64,000 nt of DNA, from assembly GCF_039530285.1 (NCBI RefSeq), contig NZ_BAAAOK010000006.1:186001-250000 (forward strand). Reading direction: 5' to 3'. A model generated the notes under the pieces. It made no database searches. It saw only the letters and a list, made by a program, of their open reading frames with translations, and was not told the origin of the DNA. Source of the DNA: Actinomadura_C alba. Its GTDB lineage: Bacteria > Actinomycetota > Actinomycetes > Streptosporangiales > Streptosporangiaceae. This document shows, one piece after another, positions 35,060 through 43,334 of the stretch. The translations under genes were made by a program, and so were the position numbers. How positions within the stretch are numbered: position 1 is the stretch's first letter; the number at the start of each line of letters is the position of its first letter.

Positions 35060-35479
35060 CGGCAGCGCGAGAGCGGCCACACCACGGATGGCCGCGACCA
35101 ATGGCGGGTATGCGGATGTCGCGCCGTGTGGCGGGACGGCCAAAGCGGCCTGCCGCGGATCTGGCGGCCCATCCGCGCCGCAGACCCGTCCCTGTGTACG
35201 ACCCAAAGTACAAACCGTGGTCGTGGAACCGACACTAACGTGGCTACCGTGAGACACAGGGATGACGCACCGTAGTCGAGGATTTGCTCAGCAGCCATGC
35301 GCCTGAAACCGTGTCATGACACGTGCCGCCAGGCGTATGAATCGCGCGGTCGTCCAAACACGTTGCCGGATGCCACTCGCCGGGTTTCGCTGAGCGGCAA
35401 GCCCAGGTAGTCAGCCTGTAACGTGCGTGACACCTTAGCGCCGTGTGAGGATCGCTCACCGGCGAGAGGTGGAATCGTC
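35060..35479. other. Intergenic region upstream of the ABC importer, with palindromes
   Basis: No gene supported. GTGTCATGACAC (35311-35322) is a 12-base perfect palindrome 158 bases before the importer start and could be an operator. TCCCTGTGT (35188) and ACACAGGGA (about 35256) form a long-range 9-bp inverted repeat. A shift to lower GC and mixed codon phase here marks the left edge of the catabolic island. Confidence 0.4.
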
Positions 35480-36325
35480 ATGTACAGCTTGGACGCGAGG
35501 AAGCCGCGCGCCGACGAAACAACGTCTGCCGGCGTTGGTGCGGATGGCCCGGACATCGCCTACTCCGCGCGCGATGTGTCGAAGGTCTTCTATGCCCCGG
35601 ACCGATCAGTCACCGCGCTGGACGGTGTGTCTCTCGACGTCGAGGCGGGCTCGTTCACCTGCATCGTCGGGCCGTCAGGGTGCGGTAAGTCCACGCTCCT
35701 GCGCATCCTCGGCGGGCTCGAACAGGCGACGATTGGGCAGGTGACGGCTCCTGAACGCAAGTCGGCAGTCCCCGTCTCCGCGTTCGTGTTCCAGGAGCAC
35801 GGGGTCTTCCCTTGGTTCACGGTGCTGGAGAACGTCGCGTTCGGACTGCGCATGGCTGGGTTCTCGCGCGAGGAACGCAACGCCACGGCTCGCACGTGGC
35901 TCGAGTATGTGGGCCTCAGTGAGTTCGCGAACAGCTACCCCCATCAGCTTTCGGGCGGAATGAAGCAGCGGACCGCGATCGCGCGCGCGTTCGCCACCGG
36001 ATCGCCCTGTCTCCTGATGGACGAACCGCTCGGCGCCTTGGATGCCCAGACGCGCCGCCTGATGCAGGAGCAGCTGATCGAGCTCTGGGAGCGGGAACGA
36101 AAGACCGTGGTGCTAGTGACCCACGCGATCGAGGAGGCGCTACTCCTCGGGGACCGGATCATTCTCATGTCCGCGCGCCCGGGCCAGATCAAGGAAGACA
36201 TCAAGGTGCCTTTCGATCACCCGCGAAACATCGACATCGAAAGCACTCCGGAGTTCGCAGACATGAAACACAACATCTGGGAATCCTTGCGTGACGAGGT
36301 CCAGAAGTCGGTGGTCTTCTCATGA
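35480..36325 (+). CDS. ABC transporter ATP-binding protein, nitrate/sulfonate/taurine (SsuB) type
   Basis: 281 residues from ATG 35480. Walker A GPSGCGKST, Q-loop VFQEHGVFPWFTVLENV (the WFTVLENV form is typical of SsuB/TauB), signature LSGGMKQRT, Walker B LLMDEPLGALD, switch VLVTHAIEEALLLGD. Overlaps the permease start (ATGA). Shares a transporter with the substrate-binding lipoprotein gene at 37703, which is on the other strand. Given the neighbouring aromatic pathway the substrate may be an aromatic or carbocyclic acid rather than a sulfonate; inference. Confidence 0.94.
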   Translation: MYSLDARKPRADETTSAGVGADGPDIAYSARDVSKVFYAPDRSVTALDGVSLDVEAGSFTCIVGPSGCGKSTLLRILGGLEQATIGQVTAPERKSAVPVSAFVFQEHGVFPWFTVLENVAFGLRMAGFSREERNATARTWLEYVGLSEFANSYPHQLSGGMKQRTAIARAFATGSPCLLMDEPLGALDAQTRRLMQEQLIELWERERKTVVLVTHAIEEALLLGDRIILMSARPGQIKEDIKVPFDHPRNIDIESTPEFADMKHNIWESLRDEVQKSVVFS

Positions 36326-37221
36326 CGACCATGTCGAAACCCGCGCCGGTTTCTGCCCGAAGCGATTCGACGCCTGATCCGATGGCGGCGGCCCTGGAGT
36401 CGGAGCGCAAACGGACCCGCAGGCTGACCCGCCGGTACGCCCTGCTCGCCCTGGCCACCCCCACCGTCCTGCTGCTGGTGTGGCAGGCGCTTGGCAGCTT
36501 GGGCATCACCGACACCAGGATCTTCCCGCCTCCCAGCGACATCGCCCGGTACGCCGTGGACATGACCGCATCCGGCCAGCTTCCCGAGGCGGTCGGCATC
36601 ACTGTGGCTCGGCTGATGGTGGGTTATGTGGCGGGTGCCATCGTGGGAATCGCCATGGGACTCGTCATGGGCGTGTGGAAGCCCCTCCAAGCGGCGTTCG
36701 ATCCGTTGTTCTCGGCTCTGTACGCGCTTCCGAAGATCTCCATCCTGCCGATTCTGCTGCTGATCTTCGGCTTCACGGAAACACCCAGGGTGCTCCTCGT
36801 CATGATCGGAGTCTTCTTCATTCTCCAGATCAACACGCTGGCCGGGATACGCCAGATCGATCCCCGCGTCCTGGAGGCGGCAACGGCCTACGGTGCGACC
36901 GGCTGGCGTCTCTTCCGCTACGTGGTCCTGCCCGCCGTACTACCGTCGGTGTTCACGGGGCTGCGCGTGTCCGCCGGCATGGCGGTCACGATCATCACTT
37001 CCGTCGAGTTCGTTGCCGCTGACAACGGAGTCGGGTTCTTGATCTGGAACTCCTGGCAGATCTTCCAGCCTGGTCCTATGTATGTGGGAATGGCCTCCGT
37101 CGCGTTGCTCGGAGCGATCCTCACGGCACTCGTGCTCGGCCTCGAACGGATCCTCATTCCCTGGCGGTCCGTGTCAGGACGACGGTTCACCCTCCGGCGG
37201 CGACCCAGGCCAGCGGCCTGA
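36322..37221 (+). CDS. ABC transporter permease, SsuC type
   Basis: 299 residues. Six membrane segments (LALATPTVLLLVWQALGSLG first). EAA-type loop is LEAATAYGATGWRLFRYVVLPA. Followed by a strong hairpin (37268-37312). Functions with the ATPase that overlaps its start by four bases. Confidence 0.94.
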   Translation: MTTMSKPAPVSARSDSTPDPMAAALESERKRTRRLTRRYALLALATPTVLLLVWQALGSLGITDTRIFPPPSDIARYAVDMTASGQLPEAVGITVARLMVGYVAGAIVGIAMGLVMGVWKPLQAAFDPLFSALYALPKISILPILLLIFGFTETPRVLLVMIGVFFILQINTLAGIRQIDPRVLEAATAYGATGWRLFRYVVLPAVLPSVFTGLRVSAGMAVTIITSVEFVAADNGVGFLIWNSWQIFQPGPMYVGMASVALLGAILTALVLGLERILIPWRSVSGRRFTLRRRPRPAA

Positions 37222-37267
37222 GGGCCGAGAGCCTGATCAGTATCCCTCCGACTGCCGCACAGCGAAG

Positions 37268-37312
37268 ACCCCGGGTGTGTGGAAGACGTCTTGTCTTCCA
37301 CACACCCGGGGT
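37268..37312 (+). terminator. Strong hairpin terminator after the permease gene
   Basis: ACCCCGGGTGTGTGGAAGA (37268-37286) is the exact reverse complement of 37294-37312, with a 7-base loop and a short T-containing tail (GTTTCT). Located 47 bases after the permease stop. It abuts the hydrolase remnant on the other strand. Confidence 0.85.
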
Positions 37313-37486
37313 TTCTGCCGATCCCCCGGCATTCGGGACGACGTATCGCCAGCAGAGGCCGGTCTGTGGCCGGCCATGAAGAAGCAGGACAAGTCCTGGA
37401 CCAGTGCCCACCTGTCGGTAGGCGAACCTCACTTGGGCCAGATCGATGTGATGAACGATGTCCGGCTCGAACACGGGCCTCAACAC
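37313..37486 (-). pseudogene. N-terminal remnant of an alpha/beta-hydrolase (epoxide hydrolase-like)
   Basis: The minus strand encodes IDLAQVRFAYRQVGTGPG, LVLLLHGRPQTGLCWRYVVP and then loses homology exactly at the hairpin. LLLHG-PQT-WRYVVP is the strand beta3 and oxyanion-hole HG region of epoxide hydrolases and haloalkane dehalogenases (usually HGFPQTWYxWR). Only about 55 residues survive and the catalytic triad is gone. Confidence 0.6.
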
Positions 37487-37650
37487 TCCAGACGTTACTC
37501 ATTAATCAGGTGGCGCGATTCGGCAACACGCACACCACCATTGACCGACCTGTTTCTAATCGACCAGATGCTCGACTCGATTCAAGGGGGGCGCGTTCGG
37601 CACCTCATCGGCCAGTTCTTCTCCTTCAGTGGAGGCTGGGGCTGATACCA

Positions 37651-37685
37651 GCAGGGGCCGAAGGCGATACGCCTTCGGCCCCTGC
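37651..37685 (-). terminator. Perfect 16-bp hairpin terminator after the binding-protein gene
   Basis: GCAGGGGCCGAAGGCG (37651-37666) pairs exactly with 37670-37685 around a 3-base loop. It lies 17 bases after the stop at 37703 on the minus strand. Confidence 0.85.
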
Positions 37686-37702
37686 GACTAGGCTGCGACC
37701 CT

Positions 37703-38707
37703 TCAGTTGGACGCCTTCTTTGCGTTCTCGGAGAACTTCGTGTCGGTGAACTCGGACGTGGGAATGGGATCTCCGTAGGTCAACTGCTTCGCATCAAGCC
37801 ACGTGCGCTGCATTGCTTCCAGCTGATCGGGCAAGGGAGCCAGATCGGGACGCCAGGTGAACGTTGGAAGGTTCATGATGACCGAGGACTCGACCTTCAT
37901 CACCTTCGCCACCGGGTCGATGTTCTCCGGCGCACTCCGCGCGTCGCCCTGGAGCTCTTTGGCCGCACGGGCCAGAGCGTTGAAGAACGCCTGCGCCTGA
38001 CCGGTCTTCGCGAACTTCTCGGAGTAGATGACCCCGGTGCTCGAACTGCCTGCCGGCGGGACGGCCAGCGCCTTCCCCGTTCCCGCCTTCTCGATGGCCT
38101 CCGTGAACGGCGCTGACGTCAGCGCCGCGTCGACAGACCCGCTCGACAAGGCAGCCGGCATGTCGGCGTTGGTGATGTTGGTGAGGGTCACGTCCTTGAT
38201 CGAGATCCCCGCCTCGCGCAGCACTAGGTCCAGCAGATAGGCGCCCGAGCCGCCCGGTCCCCCGGCCACGGCGATCCGGCGACCCTTGAGGTCGGCCGGC
38301 GTACGGACGTCGCCACGGTCAACTAGCTTCGAGGCGACCTCGAGTGCCGACGGAGGGTCCTCAGAATTGCCGTCGCTGACCGACATGCTGCCGACGACCC
38401 GCAGGTCGAGACCGGAGTCGAGAGCGCTGAAGAACCCGGCCGCGAAGCCCGCGACGATGACGTCGATCTTTCCGCTGGACGCCAGGGGAACCGCGTCCTG
38501 ACCGGACCCCACCGGATGGAGCTTCACCTTGATGCCTTCGGCCTCGAAGTAGCCTTTGGCCTCGGCGACGTACAAAGGCGTGAACAAGGGGGAGGCGACA
38601 TGCGCGACGTCGACCGTCCCTCCGCCTTCATCACCTCCGGCCTGGATACCGCCGCCGCAGCCGACGCACGCCAACAACATCACCAGTAGAAGGACCGAAC
38701 GCCTCAC
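37703..38707 (-). CDS. ABC transporter substrate-binding lipoprotein, NitT/TauT (SsuA) type
   Basis: 334 residues from GTG 38707 after AAGGAG. Lipoprotein signal ends in VGC with a Gly-rich linker. SsuA/NMT1-like blocks: HVASPLFTPLYVAEAKGYFEAEGI, GKIDVIVAGFAAGFFSALDSGLDL, DLKGRRIAVAGGPGGSGAYLLDLVLREAG. It is convergent with the ATPase/permease operon and divergent from the IclR gene, sharing an intergenic region with repeated operator-like motifs. Confidence 0.93.
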   Translation of the reverse strand: MRRSVLLLVMLLACVGCGGGIQAGGDEGGGTVDVAHVASPLFTPLYVAEAKGYFEAEGIKVKLHPVGSGQDAVPLASSGKIDVIVAGFAAGFFSALDSGLDLRVVGSMSVSDGNSEDPPSALEVASKLVDRGDVRTPADLKGRRIAVAGGPGGSGAYLLDLVLREAGISIKDVTLTNITNADMPAALSSGSVDAALTSAPFTEAIEKAGTGKALAVPPAGSSSTGVIYSEKFAKTGQAQAFFNALARAAKELQGDARSAPENIDPVAKVMKVESSVIMNLPTFTWRPDLAPLPDQLEAMQRTWLDAKQLTYGDPIPTSEFTDTKFSENAKKASN

Positions 38708-38760
38708 CTTGTACTCCTTGTTGCAGTCGAAGGCACTCGAGCAGATGTCGGTGCAGTTAC

Positions 38761-38831
38761 CTCAGTGTTAAGTCCGGCGCAGCCACTGGCCACCAGCAAA
38801 TCCCGCTCAGTGGTAAGTTCAGCGCAACCAC
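38761..38831. promoter_or_regulatory. Direct 26-base repeats, candidate IclR operators
   Basis: CTCAGTGTTAAGTCCGGCGC (start of 38761-38786) and CTCAGTGGTAAGTTCAGCGC (start of 38806-38831), each followed by AGCCAC or AACCAC, match at 22 of 26 positions and start 45 bases apart. A close relative lies at 44196-44220. Placed between the divergent binding-protein and IclR genes. Confidence 0.65.
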
Positions 38832-38859
38832 CCGGGGGGATCCGACCAAGGATGTGAGG

Positions 38860-39630
38860 ATGGCAGGCAACGCCGCCGAGCCCGGCCGGAGCACAGCTTC
38901 GCGGCTGCTCACACTCCTCGAGGTCTTCACCGTCCGTAACGAAGAACTGACGTTGGTGGAGATGGCTCAACGATCGGCCATACCGGTGGCGACGACCTAT
39001 CGCCTCGCGCGCGAGCTGGCGACGTGGGGAGCACTGGAGCGACTCCCCGATCGGCGCTACCGCGTAGGCCTGCGCCTGTGGGAGATCGGGTCCTTGGCGC
39101 CTCGCCAGCGATACCTCCGCGAGCTCAGCCGCCCTTATATGCAGGACTTGTACGACGCCACGAAAGAGAACGTGCAGATCGGGGTGAGGGACGGTAACGA
39201 GGTCCTGATCGTCGAGATGGTGTCGGGACGGAGCGCCATCCCCTCCGCCACCCGCGTCGGCGGTCGTCTTCCGCTGCACGCGACAGCGGTCGGGAAAGTC
39301 ACGCTGGCATTCTCGGAGCCGGAACTGATGGCGCTCACGGTGGCGGAAGGCCTTCCCAAGCTGGCGCCGAGGACCATCATCACGCCCGGCCAACTCAAAC
39401 AGGCCGTGGAGCAGGTCAGGTCGACCGAGCTCGGCTTCGCCTACGAAGAGATGACCAAGGGAGCCTCGTCCGTCGCCTCGCCTGTCTTCGGCCCGGACGG
39501 TCGATTCGCAGCCGCCCTCGGGCTGGTCGTCCACGCCTCCACCGACGTCACCCGGCTCGCACCTGCCGTCAGAACCGCCGCCCTGGGACTCTCGCGAGAG
39601 CTTGCTCGCTGGTCGAACCTGAAACACTGA
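38860..39630 (+). CDS. IclR-family regulator 1
   Basis: 256 residues from ATG 38860 (AAGGA seven bases upstream; GTG 38854 is too close to it). N-terminal winged HTH: PGRSTASRLLTLLEVFTV, EMAQRSAIPVATTYRLARELATWGAL, RYRVGLRLWEIG. Effector domain: LPLHATAVGKVTLAFSEPE, and GLVVHASTDVTRLAPAV. Divergent from the importer binding protein and first in line before the dioxygenase operon, so a likely controller of both. It is a paralogue of the second IclR gene at 47242. Confidence 0.93.
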   Translation: MAGNAAEPGRSTASRLLTLLEVFTVRNEELTLVEMAQRSAIPVATTYRLARELATWGALERLPDRRYRVGLRLWEIGSLAPRQRYLRELSRPYMQDLYDATKENVQIGVRDGNEVLIVEMVSGRSAIPSATRVGGRLPLHATAVGKVTLAFSEPELMALTVAEGLPKLAPRTIITPGQLKQAVEQVRSTELGFAYEEMTKGASSVASPVFGPDGRFAAALGLVVHASTDVTRLAPAVRTAALGLSRELARWSNLKH

Positions 39631-39651
39631 GCTGTCCGCTGAGCAGCACAT

Positions 39652-39664
39652 TTCACTGGGTGAA
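39652..39664. promoter_or_regulatory. Palindrome before the dioxygenase operon
   Basis: TTCAC-TGG-GTGAA, 46 bases upstream of the NTF2-like gene start, in the short gap after the IclR gene. Possible operator; no proof. Confidence 0.4.
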
Positions 39665-39709
39665 TACTCAAGCTGGACCCCTGGCGTCCACTCCTGTGAC
39701 CGTGAACGC

Positions 39710-40369
39710 GTGACTTCGGAACTCTCAACAGGCCGGCCGACGCATGCCGATGACCGCGAGGCGCACCAGGTTCGCAAGGTCGTCGAGGACTGGGCGATCT
39801 TCCGCGACGCGGGCGACTGGGACGCCTTCGCGGGCGTCTGGCACACCGACGGATGGATGACTGCGACCTGGTTCCAAGGCCCCTACCGTGAGTTCATCGA
39901 CGTCAGCCGCGAGGGGTTCGAACGCGGCATACAGATCTCTCACTTCCTGGGTGGCTTCACCTGCACCATCGAAAGCACCCGGGCGGTGGCCCAGACCAAA
40001 ATGAAGATCGAACAGCGCGCGAAGGTGCATGGGGTGGAGGTCGACGTCACCTGCAGCGGCCGCTTCTACGATTTCCTCGAGCACCGCGACGGCACTTGGG
40101 GCATCGTCCGACGCCAGCCCGTGTACGAGCGCGACCGTCTCGATCTCGTCGACCCCACGTCGACACTCATCCTGGACCCCAACGTACTCACCTCCTACCC
40201 GTCCGGCTATCGGCATCTGGCCTACATCCAGAAGCACCTGGGGTACGACGTGATGTCCGATCTGCCCGGCCTCCGAGGACCGGCGATCGAGCAGCTCTAC
40301 TCCGAAGGGACCGCGTGGCTGGACGGAGCATCCACCCCGGGCAGGTTGATCAGAAACACCGGTCGCTGA
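39710..40369 (+). CDS. SnoaL/NTF2-like protein in the aromatic catabolic operon
   Basis: 219 residues from GTG 39710 (weak RBS). The cone-shaped alpha+beta fold is suggested by VRKVVEDWAIFRDAGDWDAFAGVWHTDGWMTATWFQGPYREFID (motif blocks), HFLGGFTCTIESTRAVAQTKM and VTCSGRFYDFLEHRDGTWGIVRRQPVY. Ends one base before the dioxygenase ATG, so it is co-translated. Might be a dehydratase/isomerase or accessory protein acting near hydroxyquinol; the longer C-terminal part (about 70 residues) is not recognised. Confidence 0.78.
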   Translation: MTSELSTGRPTHADDREAHQVRKVVEDWAIFRDAGDWDAFAGVWHTDGWMTATWFQGPYREFIDVSREGFERGIQISHFLGGFTCTIESTRAVAQTKMKIEQRAKVHGVEVDVTCSGRFYDFLEHRDGTWGIVRRQPVYERDRLDLVDPTSTLILDPNVLTSYPSGYRHLAYIQKHLGYDVMSDLPGLRGPAIEQLYSEGTAWLDGASTPGRLIRNTGR

Positions 40370-40370
40370 C

Positions 40371-41246
40371 ATGAAGAACACCGAGCGGCTCACCGCTGAT
40401 GTCCTCAGCAGCTTCGGCTCCACACCTGACGACCGGCTCAGGACCCTGCTGCGCGGGCTGGTCGAGCATCTGCACGCCTATTTCGTCGAAAATGCCGTCA
40501 CGGGCCAGGAGTGGCAAGCGGCCATCGACTTCCTGACGCAGGTCGGTCAGGCCTGCACCGAAGTCCGGCAGGAGGTCATCCTCCTGTCCGATGTCCTGGG
40601 TGTGTCGATGCTGACCGAGATCCTCAACGAGGACCTGCAGGACTCGCACGCCACCGAGGCGACGGTGTTGGGCCCGTTCCACCTGACCGATTCCCCGCGT
40701 CGGGAGCTGGGCGACTCCATCGACGAGGTGATGGCCGGCGACCCGCTGATCATCGAGGGCCGGCTGACCTCAACCGACGGGATCCCCCTGAGCGATGGGA
40801 CGATCGACGTGTGGCAGTCCGACGAGAACGGCTTCTACGACGTACAGGTGCCCGATCTCCAGCCACAAGGCAACGGGCGCGGGTTCTTCCAGGTCGACCC
40901 GGACGGCAGGTTCTGGTTTCGGACGGTTGCGCCGGCGCCCTACCCGATCCCGACCGACGGGCCGGTCGGCCGGCTGCTCGCAGCCACGAAGCGTCATCCC
41001 TTCCGGCCGGCTCACATCCACTTCATCCTCAGCGCGCCCGGACATCGCCAGCTGACGACCCACGTCTTCATGGGCGACTCCCCTTACCTTGACTCCGACG
41101 CCGTCTTCGCGGTCCGTGATTCGCTCGTCGTACACAAGTCCGTCTGCGACGACGAAGATCTGGCCGCGAAGTGCGGAGTCGCCGTCCCCTTCGAGGTGTG
41201 CCGGGTCGACGTCGTGCTCGAACGGCTCGAGACCAACCAGTCGTGA
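40371..41246 (+). CDS. Hydroxyquinol 1,2-dioxygenase (intradiol)
   Basis: 291 residues. Fe(III) ligands are seen as Tyr156 (NGFYDVQ), Tyr191 (APYPIPTDGPVG), His215 and His217 (RPAHIHF), matching the spacing in characterised hydroxyquinol dioxygenases. The N-terminal helical dimerisation domain (LRTLLRGLVEHLHAYFVENAV) and the motif ATVLGPFHLTDSP are typical of the hydroxyquinol, not catechol, subgroup. Opens 1,2,4-trihydroxybenzene to maleylacetate, the substrate of the reductase at 44351. Its stop overlaps the GTG of a fused remnant gene. Confidence 0.92.
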   Translation: MKNTERLTADVLSSFGSTPDDRLRTLLRGLVEHLHAYFVENAVTGQEWQAAIDFLTQVGQACTEVRQEVILLSDVLGVSMLTEILNEDLQDSHATEATVLGPFHLTDSPRRELGDSIDEVMAGDPLIIEGRLTSTDGIPLSDGTIDVWQSDENGFYDVQVPDLQPQGNGRGFFQVDPDGRFWFRTVAPAPYPIPTDGPVGRLLAATKRHPFRPAHIHFILSAPGHRQLTTHVFMGDSPYLDSDAVFAVRDSLVVHKSVCDDEDLAAKCGVAVPFEVCRVDVVLERLETNQS

Positions 41247-41419
41247 AGCGCCTGCTTTCTCTGCATCATCTGACGATGCTCGATGCGGACCCCTTCGAGC
41301 TGGTCACTGCGGCCAGGGCCAGCGGATTCGACTGTTGCGGTATCAAAGCTCGGAACATCACCGGCGAAGTGCTTCACGTCGCAGCCGGCATGCAGCTCGC
41401 GCCCGTGATCTCGATCTGA
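41243..41419 (+). pseudogene. Deletion fusion: start of a TIM-barrel isomerase joined to the end of an SDR
   Basis: 58 codons from GTG 41243, overlapping the dioxygenase stop. The first about 36 residues (LLSLHHLTMLDADPFELVTAARASGFDCCGI, in two motif pieces) match the beginning of sugar-phosphate isomerase/epimerase TIM barrels. The rest (NITGEVLHVAAGMQLAPV) matches the end of SDR proteins; compare ITGEVLHVCGGSQLAP at the end of the SDR at 43335. Neither part is a copy of the intact neighbours, so two other genes were fused by an in-frame deletion of roughly 1.4 kb or more. Confidence 0.75.
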
Positions 41420-41427
41420 CGAAGCAT

Positions 41428-42273
41428 CTACACCGGTCCCAGGTCGCACAACCAGGACGACACGTCACTGAGGAAGCGAGCGGAATCCTCGTGGTGGAGC
41501 CAGTGTCCGGACCCGGGATAGATGATGACCCTGTCTCCGGGCTTCACTGCGAAGGCATGCCCGCCCGCTGCCCTCGCCTCATTGCGGTAGAAGGCGAGCA
41601 ACGGGATCCTCCGCGAGTCCTCGTGGAAGCGATCGGTCTCCGGCCGGAAGTGAAAGCTGCCGGGGCCGAAGGCGAAGTCGTGGAAGACGGCCGTGATGGC
41701 CTCGGGAAGGGAGTTGACGACACGGCCCGCATGGGCTTGCGTGACGGCCGCCGGCGTTCGTTCACCGTCGAGTGCGCGGAAATAGCCGAGCGCCACGGCG
41801 CTCGGGTCACCGGCCGCGAGCTCGTGTGACACCTGCGCAATCCTCACTCGGTCCTCGGAGGCGAAACCGTAGGCCGGATCGACGACGATGGCGGCACTCA
41901 CCCGTTGCGGTTCGAGCGCGGCAGCCATCAGAGCCACCTCGGAACCCGCCGAGTGTCCCACCATGACGGCGTGATTGACGTGGAGGTGACGCAGCAGCTG
42001 GACGACGTCACCGCTCAGGGTCGTCAGAGCGTACCCCTGCGAACTGGCGTCGGAACCGCCGTGGCCGCGCAGGTCAACGCTGACGACCCGGCCGTGGTCC
42101 TGAAGCGGGCCGACCAGGTCTGCCCAGTCACGCGAGTCGCACGGCCACCCGTGGATGAGCACGAAGACGAGAGGTGCCCGCGAAGTAGCCCGACCGGGGT
42201 GGTCCTCGAAGTGAATGCGAGAACCCGGGACGGAAAGGTAGGGCACGGCTACTGAACCTCTCTTCTGGAACAT
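41428..42273 (-). CDS. Alpha/beta-hydrolase
   Basis: 281 residues from ATG 42273; GTG 42246 (AGAGAGG ten bases before, start VPYLSVPGSRIHFED) is an equally good start. Fold: LVFVLIHGWPCDSRDW (oxyanion), nucleophile Ser in MVGHSAGSEVALM, acid near VDPAYG, and His in PGSGHWLHHEDS. Typical length for ester/C-C bond hydrolases or dienelactone-like enzymes. Last gene of the minus-strand catabolic set; may hydrolyse an ester or lactone feeding the hydroxyquinol route. Confidence 0.85.
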   Translation of the reverse strand: MFQKRGSVAVPYLSVPGSRIHFEDHPGRATSRAPLVFVLIHGWPCDSRDWADLVGPLQDHGRVVSVDLRGHGGSDASSQGYALTTLSGDVVQLLRHLHVNHAVMVGHSAGSEVALMAAALEPQRVSAAIVVDPAYGFASEDRVRIAQVSHELAAGDPSAVALGYFRALDGERTPAAVTQAHAGRVVNSLPEAITAVFHDFAFGPGSFHFRPETDRFHEDSRRIPLLAFYRNEARAAGGHAFAVKPGDRVIIYPGSGHWLHHEDSARFLSDVSSWLCDLGPV

Positions 42274-42296
42274 GTCACCGCTCGAGCCTCCAGCTG

Positions 42297-42362
42297 ATTG
42301 TGCGCCACGAACAGGTAGCTGACACCCAGATCGTGCTGGAGTTGCTTGAGCAGATTGAGCAC
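42297..42362 (-). pseudogene. Remnant of an oligopeptide-type ABC ATPase (DppF/OppF-like)
   Basis: Twenty-two codons read VLNLLKQLQHDLGVSYLFVAHN, closely matching the Walker B-to-switch His segment of DppD/F ATPases (VLNLLxxLQxxLGxxYLFISHD). No other part of the gene is seen. Lies between the isomerase and hydrolase genes. Confidence 0.6.
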
Positions 42363-42409
42363 CCGCAAAACCGCCGATCAGGTCAGTCGGGCGCCGACGG
42401 CCGCGGCGG

Positions 42410-43285
42410 TCACCGCACCGAGCCCGCTGACGCGCCAGGCCATGATGCCTCCGGTATCCCGGACAGGACAGCTGCGTTGAACCTGAGCGTTGCGACCGGG
42501 TCCCGCTCAGTGGACAGATCTTCGAGAGACACCCACCCTGTGTATCCGTGGTCGTCCAACAGGCCCAGCACCTCGGCGACCGGAACCATGCCGGCGTCCA
42601 GCGGCGACCAGGCGTGGCCCCACTTCGCGCCAGGTGCAGATCTGGCCACGGTGGCGTTCTTCAGGTGAACGTGATGCAGGTACGGGCCCAGGATCTGGAA
42701 CGCCATCCGAGGGTTCTCGTACCCCTCCCAGACGACGTTGCCCGCGTCGTAGATGACGCCGATCCTGGCCGGATCCAGCTTCGAGACCAGCGCGAAGGCG
42801 AGGGAGGCGCTCGGCGCGATGGTGTCGTGATGCATCTCGAGGACCACCCGTACACCGGTCGTCGCGGCGAGGTCCTCGGCGAACGCCAGGTACTGCCTCG
42901 TCTCCTCCGCCAGTTTCGGGTAGTCGAAAGTGCCGGACGTGGTGCGAGGGGCCTGCAGACGCACCTGTGACGCACCAAGGTCGGAGGCCAGCAGCATCAT
43001 CCGTTGCAGGCCGTCTTCGTCTCCGACGGCGAGGTACGGCCCCAGGCCCACGATGGTGAGTCCCGCAGCCTCGCAGGCATCCCTGATCTCTTTCCTGTCG
43101 GTCGAGTCGGGATCGAGTGTGCACTTGTTGTTCTTCAGGAAGCTGAACGCCGACGTGCTGCTCATGGCGTGCGGGGCCTCCCCCACCTTCCACTCGACAC
43201 CGCGATAGCCGGATCGGCTGAGTTCCTCGATCGCCTGGAGCGGGGTGAGGGTGGGAAGAGCGATGGTCGCGTAAGAGAAACGCAT
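42410..43285 (-). CDS. Sugar-phosphate isomerase/epimerase-family TIM-barrel protein
   Basis: 291 residues. AP-endonuclease-2-like barrel: MRFSYATIALPTLTPLQAIEEL, RGVEWKVGEAP, VRVVLEMHHDTIAPS with metal ligand Glu/His, RIGVIYDAGNVVWEG with ligand Asp, HHVHLKNAT and WVSLEDLSTE with the final Glu. These are the usual four metal ligands. Related enzymes include inosose isomerases and 3-dehydroshikimate dehydratases (AsbF/QsuB type). The intact neighbour SDR suggests a carbocyclic polyol route in which this protein could isomerise or dehydrate the ketone. Confidence 0.85.
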   Translation of the reverse strand: MRFSYATIALPTLTPLQAIEELSRSGYRGVEWKVGEAPHAMSSTSAFSFLKNNKCTLDPDSTDRKEIRDACEAAGLTIVGLGPYLAVGDEDGLQRMMLLASDLGASQVRLQAPRTTSGTFDYPKLAEETRQYLAFAEDLAATTGVRVVLEMHHDTIAPSASLAFALVSKLDPARIGVIYDAGNVVWEGYENPRMAFQILGPYLHHVHLKNATVARSAPGAKWGHAWSPLDAGMVPVAEVLGLLDDHGYTGWVSLEDLSTERDPVATLRFNAAVLSGIPEASWPGASAGSVR

Positions 43286-43334
43286 GGCTGCCCGATCGTC
43301 AAGGTGGACTTAGGCGTCGATGTGGCAGGAGGAG

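Noticed and set aside
35480..38707. Sulfonate/taurine utilisation locus
   Set aside because: The ABC genes are SsuABC-like, but no monooxygenase or sulfonate enzyme is present and the surrounding genes belong to aromatic catabolism; substrate left open.
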